Positions 15,931 through 24,783 of a stretch of DNA of 52,127 bases are shown piece by piece. Positions within the stretch are counted from its first letter, which is position 1. Each line of letters begins with the position of its first letter. The stretch is from assembly GCA_030830005.1 (NCBI GenBank), contig JAURNV010000021.1, positions 1-52,127 on the forward strand, in the 5' to 3' direction. The stretch is from Flavobacteriaceae bacterium. GTDB taxonomy: Bacteria > Bacteroidota > Bacteroidia > Flavobacteriales > Flavobacteriaceae. Made by a program: the position numbers and the translations under genes. The notes under the pieces were generated by a model. That model saw only the letters and a list, made by a program, of their open reading frames with translations. It was not told where the DNA came from and did no database searches.

Positions 15931-16988
15931 TCACAAACCTTAAAGCGCCAACCAAAAGGGTCTTTAGATTTATTGCATTGAATGTTTACTAAAGCATCTT
16001 TAAGTTTTTGCGCGTAACTATTTTCTAAAAGAGGTGTGTCGTAATTGTTTCCTTTGTAGCCAAAACCAATAATGGGCTGAACTACCACTGCCGTTCCGCA
16101 ACCGAAAATTTCTAGTAATTCACCCGATTTTTTTGCTTCTATGAGCTCTGATACTTTTAGCATGCGAACCTCAGTATGTATTCCCATTTGCTGTGCAATG
16201 GCTAAAATGCTTTTCCGAGTAACTCCATCAAGAATGCTATCACTAGTAGGAGCTGTGATTAGCGTATCTCCAATCCTAAAAAATAAATTCATGGTTCCAG
16301 CCTCTTCAATATATTCATGTGAGGCAGCATCTGTCCAAATGATTTGTTGGTACCCTTCATCTTTAGCCAGTTGTGTAGGGTAGAACTGACCTCCGTAATT
16401 TCCGGCAGCTTTTGCATAGCCTGTACCACCTTGTGCTGCACGACTGTAATGGTCAGCAATTTTAACTCGTACGTCTCCGCCATAATAACTTTTTACAGGG
16501 GCACATATCACCATAAAACGGTATTCACGTGACGCACTAGCCTGAACACATGCCTCTGAAGCAAACACAAAAGGACGCACATATAGCGATTTTCCATCTC
16601 CGCTTTTAACCCATTCTTTATCTAGTGTAATTAAACTTTTAAGACCTTCTAAGAAAATATCTTCTGGAAAAGCTGGAATTGCAAGTCGCTCAGCAGATTT
16701 ATTCAAACGGCTTGCATTTTCATTTGGACGAAAAAGCCAAATGCTTCCATGATCGTCTTTAAAGGCTTTCATGCCCTCAAACACAGCCTGCCCATAATGA
16801 AGAACACTAGATGCAGGCGATAATTCCATTGTGCCAAAAGGAACAATTTTTGGAATATCCCAATGTCCATCACGGAAATCACAGACAAACATGTGGTCGG
16901 TAAAAGTTGAACCAAAAGTCAAGTTATCAAAATCAACAGTTCCGATTTTCGAAGCTGTTGATGGGGTTATGTTTATCTGTTTTTTCAT
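15927..16988 (-). CDS. ilvE: Branched-chain amino acid aminotransferase
   Basis: A PLP-dependent class IV aminotransferase interconverting Leu, Ile and Val with their 2-oxo acids, using glutamate. The 353-aa length fits the type II (eukaryote-like) group. Motifs are LHYGQAVFEGMKAF near residue 63, VRPFVFASE near 149, the PLP lysine in GTGYAKAAGNYGG near 192, and the PLP-phosphate region EIFGCGTAVVVQPI near 295. Its predicted -7 box ends 4 nt before the ATG, so the mRNA may be leaderless. Confidence 0.95.
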   Translation of the reverse strand: MKKQINITPSTASKIGTVDFDNLTFGSTFTDHMFVCDFRDGHWDIPKIVPFGTMELSPASSVLHYGQAVFEGMKAFKDDHGSIWLFRPNENASRLNKSAERLAIPAFPEDIFLEGLKSLITLDKEWVKSGDGKSLYVRPFVFASEACVQASASREYRFMVICAPVKSYYGGDVRVKIADHYSRAAQGGTGYAKAAGNYGGQFYPTQLAKDEGYQQIIWTDAASHEYIEEAGTMNLFFRIGDTLITAPTSDSILDGVTRKSILAIAQQMGIHTEVRMLKVSELIEAKKSGELLEIFGCGTAVVVQPIIGFGYKGNNYDTPLLENSYAQKLKDALVNIQCNKSKDPFGWRFKVCD

Positions 16989-16992
16989 AAAA

Positions 16993-17020
16993 CAAAATTA
17001 GTAAAATCTTGGGTGCGCAA
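16993..17020 (-). promoter_or_regulatory. Promoter of ilvE (leaderless geometry)
   Basis: TAATTTTG (16993-17000, minus strand) is preceded after 17 bp by TTG (17018-17020). The last base of the -7 box is four bases from the start codon. Confidence 0.55.
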
Positions 17021-17051
17021 TCCAACTGATGTAAATTTACCAAAAAAAATA

Positions 17052-17969
17052 ATGCGAATATTAATTTCGGGAGCAAGTGGACTTATTGGCAATGAATTGG
17101 TAAAAGCTCTTCAACAAGCGGGTCATCAGATTGCTGTACTTACTACACGTTCTAAAAGTCCCTCATTCTCTTCATCGGTTTCTGTGTTCCAATGGAACCC
17201 CGAAATGCAATATATTGATAAAGACGCTCTTGTAGATGTTGATGTAATTATAAATCTTGCTGGTGCAAAAATCGCACAGCGTTGGACTTCAAAAGCTAAA
17301 AAAGCTATTCTTAACAGTAGGACTCAGGGAACCCGACTTTTGAAAAATACTCTAATTACTGAAAAAAGGCATCGTGTGACACATTTTATTTCTGCTTCTG
17401 CTATTGGTATTTATCCCTCAAGTTTGTCAGAAACATACAATGAAAATCACACAAATTTTGCCAATGGTTTTGCCGGAGAAGTAGTTCAGGAATGGGAGAA
17501 AGAGGTGGACATGATGAAATCTACCGTAAAAAATGTTAGTAAAATAAGGATTGGGTTGGTGCTTGCAAAACAAGGAGGTGCCCTTCCTCCTTTGGCAATT
17601 CCTACATCTTTTGGTTTTGGGGCATGGTTTGGCAATGGAAAGCAATGGCAATCTTGGATTCATATTCAGGATTTAGTGCGACTTTTTGTTTTTACTCTCG
17701 AAAATCCAGGTTGTTATAATGGAGTTTCCCCAAATGCAGTTTCTCAACGAATAATGATTAAAACTATCGCAAAAAGCTACCGAATTCCTCAGTGGCTTCC
17801 GGGCATTCCCAAATTTTTATTAAAAATGATAATAGGTAATATGGCATCGATCATGTTTGACAGCATTCACGCCTCTAGTGAGTTTGTGCAAACAAAGGGT
17901 TTTCAGTTTCTATACCCTTCTCTTTCTGATGCTTTGACTGATTTGTTGCCTTTACGCAACAAAAATTAG
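17052..17969 (+). CDS. TIGR01777-family NAD(P)-binding epimerase-like protein
   Basis: A YfcH-like short-chain dehydrogenase/epimerase of 305 aa from the chosen ATG. A start 39 nt earlier would add residues before the Rossmann motif and overlap the ilvE promoter. The motif is MRILISGASGLIGNELV at the very N-terminus. DVIINLAGAKIAQRWT near 73 and SASAIGIYP near 114 fit the family, and a C-terminal DUF1731-like segment ends the protein. The substrate is unknown. Confidence 0.88.
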   Translation: MRILISGASGLIGNELVKALQQAGHQIAVLTTRSKSPSFSSSVSVFQWNPEMQYIDKDALVDVDVIINLAGAKIAQRWTSKAKKAILNSRTQGTRLLKNTLITEKRHRVTHFISASAIGIYPSSLSETYNENHTNFANGFAGEVVQEWEKEVDMMKSTVKNVSKIRIGLVLAKQGGALPPLAIPTSFGFGAWFGNGKQWQSWIHIQDLVRLFVFTLENPGCYNGVSPNAVSQRIMIKTIAKSYRIPQWLPGIPKFLLKMIIGNMASIMFDSIHASSEFVQTKGFQFLYPSLSDALTDLLPLRNKN

Positions 17970-18008
17970 TGCCATTTTGACATAGAAACTTTTTTGGCAG
18001 TACTTTTG
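17970..18008 (+). promoter_or_regulatory. grpE-dnaJ promoter with TGNCA elements
   Basis: TACTTTTG (18001-18008) with TTTG (17976-17979) at 21-bp spacing forms the promoter. Three TGNCA pentamers overlap or flank it: TGCCA at 17970, TGACA at 17978 and TGGCA at 17995. They may be a heat-shock operator. Confidence 0.5.
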
Positions 18009-18029
18009 CCCAGCATTAAATAAACATTT

Positions 18030-18554
18030 ATGGCTGCTAAAAAAGGTAAAAAAGAAGTTGACGAGGAAGTGGTGCAAGAAGACCATAAAGCTCAATCAAA
18101 GGCTAATTTAGATCCATTGGTTGAGGCGCAAACTGCTTTAGAGGATGAAAAGAATAAGTTTTTACGCCTTTTTGCAGAGTTTGAAAACTATAAAAAACGC
18201 ACAGCCAAAGAACGTATTGAGTTATTTAAAACAGCTTCTCAAGAAGTGATGGTTGCAATGTTACCCATTTTAGACGACTTTGAGCGCGCCCTTGCTGATA
18301 TTGATGGAGCGGATGAGAAACTTTCCGGAATTAAACTCATCTACAATAAATTTAATGATACCCTTAAACAACAAGGCTTGGCAAAAATGGAGATTGAACC
18401 AAAAGCGACATTTGACGCTGAACTACACGAGGCCATAACTCAGTTACCTGCTTCAGACCAGCATCCAAAAGGCACTATTATTGATGTTGTAAGTGCTGGA
18501 TACAAACTAGGAGAATTAATAATACGTTACCCTAAAGTGGTGGTGGCACAATAA
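18030..18554 (+). CDS. grpE: GrpE nucleotide exchange factor
   Basis: Releases ADP from DnaK. The 174-aa protein has a charged, disordered N-terminus, a long coiled-coil helix (about residues 35-75, [23 protein letters not shown]) and a C-terminal beta domain with the family signature [28 protein letters not shown] split over residues 131-158. It lies 2 nt upstream of dnaJ; dnaK itself is not in the window. Confidence 0.95.
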   Translation: MAAKKGKKEVDEEVVQEDHKAQSKANLDPLVEAQTALEDEKNKFLRLFAEFENYKKRTAKERIELFKTASQEVMVAMLPILDDFERALADIDGADEKLSGIKLIYNKFNDTLKQQGLAKMEIEPKATFDAELHEAITQLPASDQHPKGTIIDVVSAGYKLGELIIRYPKVVVAQ

Positions 18555-18556
18555 TC

Positions 18557-19663
18557 ATGAAAGAAGATTACTACGACATATTAGGTGTAAGCAAATCCGC
18601 ATCTGCAGCAGAAATAAAAAAGGCGTATAGAAAAAAAGCCATTGCCTATCACCCGGATAAAAATCCTGGCGATGAGGAAGCAGAGCAAAAATTTAAGCAA
18701 GCTGCCGAGGCATATGAAGTGTTGGGCAATGAACAAAAACGGGCACAGTACGATCGTTTTGGGCATGCAGCATTTGAAGGCAATCAAGGTTTTGGTGGCG
18801 GTAGCATGAATATGGAAGACATTTTTAGTCAATTTGGAGATATTTTTGGTAGTGCTTTTGGAGGAGGTTTTGGCGGATTTGGCGGTGGTCAACGACGGGT
18901 AAAAGGAACTAATTTACGTGTTCGCGTAACCTTAACTCTTGAAGAATTGGTTTTAGGTGTTGAAAAAAAGATTAAAGTAAAACGCAAAAAGCAAGCTCCG
19001 GGTGTTAGTTACGCAACCTGTAAAACGTGTCAAGGTTCTGGACAAACCATGCGAATTACCAACACCATTTTAGGTCGTATGCAATCTGCAACAACATGTG
19101 CTTCTTGTAATGGAGCTGGACAAACCTTGCGACATCGCCCTTCAGGTTCAGATGCATATGGAATGATATCTCAAGAAGAAACAGTTTCGATAAAAATTCC
19201 AGCGGGTGTAGAGGACGGAATGCAGCTCAAAGTTTCTGGGAAAGGAAATGAAGCACCTGGTCAAGGATTATCTGGAGATTTGATTGTTCAAATTTCGGTT
19301 AAAGACCATCCGCTGCTTAAACGAGAAGGAAATAATCTTCATTTGGATCTATATATTTCTATTTCCGAAGCGGTTTTGGGAACTTATAAGGAAATAGATG
19401 CGGTTAATGGTTCGGTAAGAATTCGATTAGAGTCAGGAATTCAATCTGGAAAAATTTTACGCTTAAAAGGAAAAGGAGTTCCTAGTTTAAGCAACTACGG
19501 AACAGGAGACCTTCTAGTTCATGTTAATGTTTGGACTCCAGAGCAACTCACAAAAGAGCAACGCCATTTTTTTGAGCAGAATGCCTCTCATGATAATTTT
19601 ACTCCAAGCCCAAAGTCAGGTGATAAGTCTTTCTTTGACAGGGTTAAAGACATGTTTTCTTAA
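18557..19663 (+). CDS. dnaJ: DnaJ co-chaperone with reduced zinc-finger region
   Basis: Stimulates DnaK ATP hydrolysis. The 368-aa protein has the J domain with HPD at residues 32-34, the Gly/Phe-rich linker at about 75-112, then only two CxxCxGxG motifs (155-162 and 181-188) instead of four. Two C-terminal substrate-binding barrels follow ([19 protein letters not shown] near 217). Two motifs can form only one zinc centre. I recall the same form in other flavobacterial DnaJ proteins, so it is probably lineage-wide and not a local deletion. It is coupled to grpE and followed by two terminators. Confidence 0.95.
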   Translation: MKEDYYDILGVSKSASAAEIKKAYRKKAIAYHPDKNPGDEEAEQKFKQAAEAYEVLGNEQKRAQYDRFGHAAFEGNQGFGGGSMNMEDIFSQFGDIFGSAFGGGFGGFGGGQRRVKGTNLRVRVTLTLEELVLGVEKKIKVKRKKQAPGVSYATCKTCQGSGQTMRITNTILGRMQSATTCASCNGAGQTLRHRPSGSDAYGMISQEETVSIKIPAGVEDGMQLKVSGKGNEAPGQGLSGDLIVQISVKDHPLLKREGNNLHLDLYISISEAVLGTYKEIDAVNGSVRIRLESGIQSGKILRLKGKGVPSLSNYGTGDLLVHVNVWTPEQLTKEQRHFFEQNASHDNFTPSPKSGDKSFFDRVKDMFS

Positions 19664-19702
19664 TTTTTTAACTGATTTTAAGATAAAGTTTATATATTTG
19701 AA

Positions 19703-19735
19703 ATAACGATAGATTTATCTATAGTTATTTTTCTT
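19703..19735 (+). terminator. AT-rich terminator after dnaJ
   Basis: An almost perfect inverted repeat (ATAACGATAGAT with ATCTATAGTTAT, one mismatch) is followed by TTTTCTTTTT. It is weaker than the next hairpin. Confidence 0.55.
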
Positions 19736-19752
19736 TTTCATAGCAATTTTTT

Positions 19753-19785
19753 CCCATCCTCTTTTTGAGGGTGGGTTTTCTTTTT
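19753..19785 (+). terminator. Strong terminator of grpE-dnaJ
   Basis: CCCATCCTC (19753-19761), loop TTTTT, GAGGGTGGG (19767-19775), then TTTTCTTTTT: a nine-pair stem with one G-U pair and a good U-tract. Confidence 0.85.
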
Positions 19786-19800
19786 ACTGCGTATTTTTTC

Positions 19801-19808
19801 TATATTCG
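19801..19808 (+). promoter_or_regulatory. Probable -7 box of mscS
   Basis: TATATTCG differs from TAnnTTTG at one position and ends 3 nt before the ATG, so a leaderless transcript is implied. No -33 element is clear. Confidence 0.35.
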
Positions 19809-19811
19809 AGC

Positions 19812-20630
19812 ATGGAAAAAATCAAATCAATTTTTCAATTTAATATTGGTATTGGCGACGCTCAAATGAGTGTTGGCTCTTTTTTGATTTGGGTAGCCCT
19901 TATTATTGCCCTGTCATTTGTTTTACGTTTAATACGCAGAATCTTAACCCGTAAATTAACCTTTGAACGAAAAGGAAAATTTAAACCAATCTTCTCTTTT
20001 TTTAACTATTCCTTGTACACTGTTGTGGTGTTGTTAATGTTACAAAATGCAGGTGTAAATCTCAACGCACTTTTAGCCGCTTCTGCTGCCTTATTGGTTG
20101 GAGTAGGTTTTGCGCTTCAAACCTTTTTTCAAGACATTATTTCGGGCATCTTTATCTTAGTAGATCAAACGGTGCACGTAGGTGATATAATTGAATTGGA
20201 TGGTAAAGTGGGTAGAGTTGAGAATATTACCTTAAGAACTACAAGAGCAGTTACAGTTGATAATAAAGTTCTTATTATACCCAATCATATGTATCTTACA
20301 AATACCCTTTTTAATTGGACCGAAAACGAAAAACAAACACGTGAACATGTTTCCGTTGGCGTTGCTTATGGAACTGATTTAGAACAACTTAAATCCTTGT
20401 TAACCGCTCTTGCGCTAGAACATAGTGAGGTGCTTAAAAATCCACCCCCTGCACTTATTTTTAAAAATTTTGGTGACAGCAGTTTAGATTTTGATTTAGT
20501 ATTTACCCTTCGTGATGGTTTTAAAACGGAATTGGTTAAAAGTGATATTCGCTATGCCATTGATAGATCCTTACGAGAGCATAACATTGAAATTCCATTC
20601 CCACAACGGGTTGTTCATACCGCAAAATAA
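19812..20630 (+). CDS. mscS: Small-conductance mechanosensitive channel, MscS family
   Basis: A heptameric inner-membrane tension valve released by hypo-osmotic shock. The 272-aa length matches E. coli MscS. Three hydrophobic helices lie at about 20-40, 62-82 and 86-112. The pore helix region ALLAASAALLVGVGFALQTFFQDIISGI (residues 87-114) carries the Ala/Gly packing pattern. The beta domain opens with VGDIIELDGKVGRVENITLRTT near 127. The gene abuts the regulator gene downstream with no spacing, so both are co-expressed. Confidence 0.93.
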   Translation: MEKIKSIFQFNIGIGDAQMSVGSFLIWVALIIALSFVLRLIRRILTRKLTFERKGKFKPIFSFFNYSLYTVVVLLMLQNAGVNLNALLAASAALLVGVGFALQTFFQDIISGIFILVDQTVHVGDIIELDGKVGRVENITLRTTRAVTVDNKVLIIPNHMYLTNTLFNWTENEKQTREHVSVGVAYGTDLEQLKSLLTALALEHSEVLKNPPPALIFKNFGDSSLDFDLVFTLRDGFKTELVKSDIRYAIDRSLREHNIEIPFPQRVVHTAK

Positions 20631-21779
20631 ATGGCAGATATATTAATTGTAGAAGACGAAGCGAATATTCGTAGGGTGCTTCGTAAAGTGCTTTCAGAGG
20701 ACAATCTTTCGCTTCATATAAGTGAGGCTGAAGACGGCGCATCAGCAATTACTGCTATTTCTAAAACGGCTTTTGATCTTGTGTTGTGTGATATAAAGAT
20801 GCCTAAAAAAGATGGTATTGAGGTGTTGCGCTTTGCCCAAGAAAATTGTCCTCAAACTCCAGTGATTATGATATCTGGACATGGGGATCTAGAAACTGCT
20901 GTCCAAGCAATGCGTCTTGGTGCATATGATTATATTTCAAAACCTCCAGATTTAAATCACTTGCTACAAACGGTACGCGCTGCCTTATCAATTTCTACAG
21001 ATACCAAAATAAAAGCAAAAAGAAAAACACCCAAACAATATGATATGGTAGGTAATTCACCTGCTATTCAGTCTATTCATTTGATGGTTGAAAAAATTGC
21101 ACCAACTATGGCAAGAGTACTTGTTTTGGGGCCTAATGGCAGTGGAAAAGAGTTGGTAGCTCGGGCTTTGCATTCAAACAGCAATCGATCAACAGCTCCA
21201 TTTGTTGAAGTTAATTGTGCAGCCATTCCCTCTGAACTTATTGAAAGTGAGCTTTTTGGGCATATGAAAGGAGCATTCACATCAGCACATAAAGATCGAA
21301 AGGGTACTTTTGAGCAAGCACATGGGGGAACGTTGTTTTTAGATGAAATTGGAGACATGAGTTTGGCTGCTCAAGCTAAAGTATTACGCGCATTGGAAGA
21401 ACATAAAATTCAAAGAGTTGGAAGCGACAAATCGATTGCCGTTGATGTTCGTGTAGTTGCCGCGACTAATAAAAATATAAAAGAGGAAATTGCTCAAAAT
21501 CGTTTCCGTGAAGACTTATATCATCGCCTTGCTGTCATCGAACTCTTCGTGCCTCCACTTAACGAACGTAAAGAAGACATACCTCTTCTTGCAACACATT
21601 TTTTAGAAACGTTAAGCCCGCCTAAAAAACTTCAACCCGCTGCCCTAAAGGCTTTACAACAAATTGATTGGACTGGAAACGTAAGACAGTTGCGAAATGT
21701 TATTGAACGACTTCATATCCTAGGCGGAAACGAAATTTCTGCACAAGATGTAGCTACTTACACTAAAAATTTTAAATAA
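20631..21779 (+). CDS. NtrC-family sigma-54 response regulator lacking a DNA-binding domain
   Basis: A receiver domain (residues 1-115, phospho-acceptor Asp54 in LVLCDIKMPKKDG) is joined to an AAA+ sigma-54 activator domain (about 140-365). That domain has Walker A GPNGSGKE (167-174), the sigma-54 contact loop GAFTSA instead of GAFTGA (214-219), Walker B LFLDEI (235-240) and the arginine region NRFREDLYHRL near 290. The chain ends at 382, directly after the sensor-II region VRQLRNVIERLHIL, without the Fis-type helix-turn-helix. It may activate from solution or with a partner. The start follows the mscS stop with no gap; the stop overlaps the peptidase ATG by 1 nt. Confidence 0.9.
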   Translation: MADILIVEDEANIRRVLRKVLSEDNLSLHISEAEDGASAITAISKTAFDLVLCDIKMPKKDGIEVLRFAQENCPQTPVIMISGHGDLETAVQAMRLGAYDYISKPPDLNHLLQTVRAALSISTDTKIKAKRKTPKQYDMVGNSPAIQSIHLMVEKIAPTMARVLVLGPNGSGKELVARALHSNSNRSTAPFVEVNCAAIPSELIESELFGHMKGAFTSAHKDRKGTFEQAHGGTLFLDEIGDMSLAAQAKVLRALEEHKIQRVGSDKSIAVDVRVVAATNKNIKEEIAQNRFREDLYHRLAVIELFVPPLNERKEDIPLLATHFLETLSPPKKLQPAALKALQQIDWTGNVRQLRNVIERLHILGGNEISAQDVATYTKNFK

Positions 21780-23182
21780 TGAATAAACTTATTTTTCTTC
21801 TAATATGTGCTACTTTTTTACAAGCCCAGCCAAAAACTGAGAATGCCGAGCGTATTAAGCAGTTTTATGACACCTCACTTACAAACGGGCATTCCTATGA
21901 ATGGTTAGATTATTTAACTAATCGTATAGGTAGTAGGCTTTCGGGGTCTCTAGGAGCAGAGCGAGCTGTGGCTTGGACGAAATCAGCATTGGATTCAATT
22001 GGCTTGGACAAAGTGTATTTGCAGCCTGTTAAAGTTCCTAAATGGGTTCGTGGATCAAAAGAATTTGCGCTTATTGAAACGGCACCAGGGATTACCTTTA
22101 ATGTGCCCATTACTGCATTGGGCGGTTCGGTAGCAACCCCTTCTGTGGGCTTAAAAGCCCTCGTTATTGAAGTTAAAGGAATAGAGGATTTAGCAAAGTT
22201 GGGACGTAAAAAAATTGAAGGGAAAATTGTGTTTTTTAACCGTCCTATGCAAGCGAATTTGATAAGTACTTTTGCAGCTTATTCTGGTTGTGTAGACCAA
22301 CGCTATGACGGAGCACGGGAGGCTAGCCAATACGGAGCTGTTGGGGTTATTGTACGTTCTATGAATTTACGCCTAGATGATTTTCCTCATACAGGCGCCA
22401 TGAGCTATGGCGACCAAGACGTTTCTAAGCGTATCCCTGCGGCAGCCATAAGCACTAATGCTGCTGAAAAATTAAGCTACTTACTAAAGTTAGAGCCCAA
22501 GTTGAAGTTTCTTTTTCGTCAACAATGCAAAACCTATGCCGATGTATGGTCACATAATGTTATTGGTGAAATTACTGGGAGTGAATTCCCTGATGAAATT
22601 ATCGTAGTTGGTGGCCATTTAGATTCATGGGATTTGGGTGATGGCGCTCATGATGATGGTGCTGGAGTGGTACAATCTATGGAAGTATTACGTCTCTTTA
22701 AAGAAACAGGCTATCGTCCTAAGCGAACTATTAGAGTTGTCTTATTTATGAATGAAGAAAATGGTTTACGCGGTGGAAATGCTTATGCTAATAGTGCGTT
22801 GACAAATGGAGAAAAACATATTTTTGCGCTAGAGTCTGACGCAGGTGGATTTACTCCTCGTGGATTTTCATTTTCTTGCTCCAACGATGAATTTGCACAA
22901 ATAGAATCTTGGAAGCCCTTGTTTAAACCGTATTTAATCCATTATTTTGAACAAGGGGGAAGTGGTGCAGATATTCGTCCTCTAAAAAATAAATACAATG
23001 TTTTGGCGGGTTTACGTCCTGACTCGCAGCGATATTTTGATCATCATCATGCAGAAAATGATACCTTTGATGCGGTTAACAAACGTGAACTCGAGTTGGG
23101 TGCTGCTACAATGACTTCCTTAATTTATTTGTATGATACCTACGGATTGGTGAACTCACTTCCGAGCGCGTTAAAGCAGTAG
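21779..23182 (+). CDS. Secreted M28-family zinc aminopeptidase/carboxypeptidase Q-like
   Basis: The 467-aa protein has a signal peptide (LIFLLICATFLQAQ). A PA-like insertion with GKIVFFNRPM near 143 and the M28 catalytic domain follow. Zinc ligands are visible as GGHLDSWD (His near 279), HDDGAG, MNEENGLRGG, ESDAGG and the final HHHAENDTFD near 419. The arrangement resembles the plasma glutamate carboxypeptidase group. It probably degrades peptides in the periplasm or outside the cell. Translationally coupled to the upstream regulator by a 1-nt overlap. Confidence 0.9.
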   Translation: MNKLIFLLICATFLQAQPKTENAERIKQFYDTSLTNGHSYEWLDYLTNRIGSRLSGSLGAERAVAWTKSALDSIGLDKVYLQPVKVPKWVRGSKEFALIETAPGITFNVPITALGGSVATPSVGLKALVIEVKGIEDLAKLGRKKIEGKIVFFNRPMQANLISTFAAYSGCVDQRYDGAREASQYGAVGVIVRSMNLRLDDFPHTGAMSYGDQDVSKRIPAAAISTNAAEKLSYLLKLEPKLKFLFRQQCKTYADVWSHNVIGEITGSEFPDEIIVVGGHLDSWDLGDGAHDDGAGVVQSMEVLRLFKETGYRPKRTIRVVLFMNEENGLRGGNAYANSALTNGEKHIFALESDAGGFTPRGFSFSCSNDEFAQIESWKPLFKPYLIHYFEQGGSGADIRPLKNKYNVLAGLRPDSQRYFDHHHAENDTFDAVNKRELELGAATMTSLIYLYDTYGLVNSLPSALKQ

Positions 23183-23189
23183 TGCGCGA

Positions 23190-24557
23190 ATGATGCTCCA
23201 ACAGTTTTTCAAAGAATTTAAAACCAACCTGCGTTTAGCTTGGCCTGTGATGTTGGGTATGCTAGGGCATACTTTAGTTCAATTTGTTGATAATATAATG
23301 GTCGGTAGATTAGGAACTACAGAATTGGCGGCCATTTCTTTGGGAAATAGTTTTGTGTTTATTGCTATGTCTGTTGGTATTGGGTTTTCAACCGCAATTA
23401 CACCACTAGTAGCTGAGTCTGATTCAGTAAAGAAAGCCTCAGCTTCTCAAAATGTACTTGTTGAAGGACTACGACTATGTACTATTTTAGGTGTTTTTCT
23501 TTTCTTAGCTGTTTTTATGGCCAAGCCATTACTTTATAAGATGGGACAAGATGCTTTGGTTGTGGAACTAGCATTTCCCTACTTGAATTGGGTGGCTGTG
23601 TCACTTATTCCGCTCGTAATTTTTCAGGCGTTAAAACAGTTTTCTGATGGCATGTCGCTAACTAAATATTCTATGTACGCTACTTTATTAGCAAATGTTG
23701 TCAATATTGCCATAAATTATTTTTTGATTTTTGGTATTTGGATTTTTCCAAAGTGGGGAGTTACTGGAGCTGCTGTGGGCACTTTAGCTTCGCGAGTAGT
23801 AATGCTCATTTTTATGTTTTTACTGCTTACTAAAGACTCAAAAACAAATGGTTTTATTCGAGGGTTGTTTCCTTTTAGATATAACAGACGGGAATTTCGC
23901 CAGATTATTCAATTAGGGTTCCCTTCGTCCTTACAAATGTTTTTTGAGGTGAGTTTTTTTACTTTTGCTATTTGGGTATGTGGTTTTTTGAGCAAAAATG
24001 CACAAGCGGCAAACCAAATCGCATTAAACTTGTCTTCAATGACCTTTATGGTTGCCTTAGGTCTTAGTGTTGCAGCAACGATTCGTGTAGGTAACCAAAA
24101 AGGGTTAGGCGCTTTTCGTGAACTCAAACGCATTGCTTTGTCTGTGTTTTTACTCACACTACTTATTGATATTGTCTTTGCTTTAGTGTTTATACTTGGC
24201 AATGCTGCTTTTCCATGGCTGTATTTAGATCCCTCAACTGGAGCTGATACTTATGCCGTGGCAGAATTAGCTGCATCGCTGCTGTTTATTGCAGCTTTTT
24301 TTCAAATTTTTGATGGCGCACAAGTGGTTGCACTGGGAAGTCTTCGCGGATTGCAGGACGTTCGTATTCCTACTTGGATTACCTTCTTTGCCTATGGGCT
24401 TATAGGCGTTCCACTTGTGTTGTATTTAAGTATAAAAGCGGATTTGGGGGCACAAGGGGTTTGGATTGGGTTATGTCTTGGACTGGTAGTTTCGTCATTG
24501 TTGTTGTATCTTCGCTTTAGGTATTTATCTAATAAATTAATTCGTATTCATGTCTGA
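23190..24557 (+). CDS. MATE-family multidrug/cation exporter
   Basis: The 455-aa integral membrane protein has about 12 helices in two similar halves. The N-terminal half carries WPVMLGMLGHTLVQFVDNIMVGRLGTTELAA, split over residues 18-48, the classic MATE helix 1-2 signature. The second half repeats LGFPSSLQMFFEVSFFTFA near 243. It exports organic cations by Na+ or H+ antiport. Two adjacent ATG codons open the gene; either works. It overlaps the next gene by 8 nt. Confidence 0.93.
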   Translation: MMLQQFFKEFKTNLRLAWPVMLGMLGHTLVQFVDNIMVGRLGTTELAAISLGNSFVFIAMSVGIGFSTAITPLVAESDSVKKASASQNVLVEGLRLCTILGVFLFLAVFMAKPLLYKMGQDALVVELAFPYLNWVAVSLIPLVIFQALKQFSDGMSLTKYSMYATLLANVVNIAINYFLIFGIWIFPKWGVTGAAVGTLASRVVMLIFMFLLLTKDSKTNGFIRGLFPFRYNRREFRQIIQLGFPSSLQMFFEVSFFTFAIWVCGFLSKNAQAANQIALNLSSMTFMVALGLSVAATIRVGNQKGLGAFRELKRIALSVFLLTLLIDIVFALVFILGNAAFPWLYLDPSTGADTYAVAELAASLLFIAAFFQIFDGAQVVALGSLRGLQDVRIPTWITFFAYGLIGVPLVLYLSIKADLGAQGVWIGLCLGLVVSSLLLYLRFRYLSNKLIRIHV

Positions 24558-24783
24558 TAATTTCCCTGAGTTTTTACTCGCTGACAATGCCGATTTCCCT
24601 GATGCAGTTTTTGTGGTGCATACCCAATTCCCTCGATTTATTTTAAATATCGCAAACGATGATTTGGAATGGTGGGAGTCTTTTTCAAAAGAAGATAAAG
24701 AGCAGGCAACAGATGAAATGGCTCATTGGATTGAGCGCGCAACGGTTTTTTATGATAGTGAAATCAACAAGATCACTGATTGA
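24550..24783 (+). CDS. Small conserved acidic protein of unknown function
   Basis: A 77-aa soluble protein rich in Asp, Glu, Phe and Trp (FVVHTQFPRFILNIANDDLEWWESF). It has no cysteine or membrane segment. It overlaps the MATE gene by 8 nt and the PAP2 gene by 1 nt, so it is locked into a translationally coupled trio and is real. I do not know a function. Confidence 0.75.
   Translation: MSDNFPEFLLADNADFPDAVFVVHTQFPRFILNIANDDLEWWESFSKEDKEQATDEMAHWIERATVFYDSEINKITD

Noticed and set aside
17013-17051. Earlier start for the TIGR01777 protein
   Set aside because: Rossmann proteins of this family begin at the glycine-rich strand; the extension overlaps the ilvE promoter.
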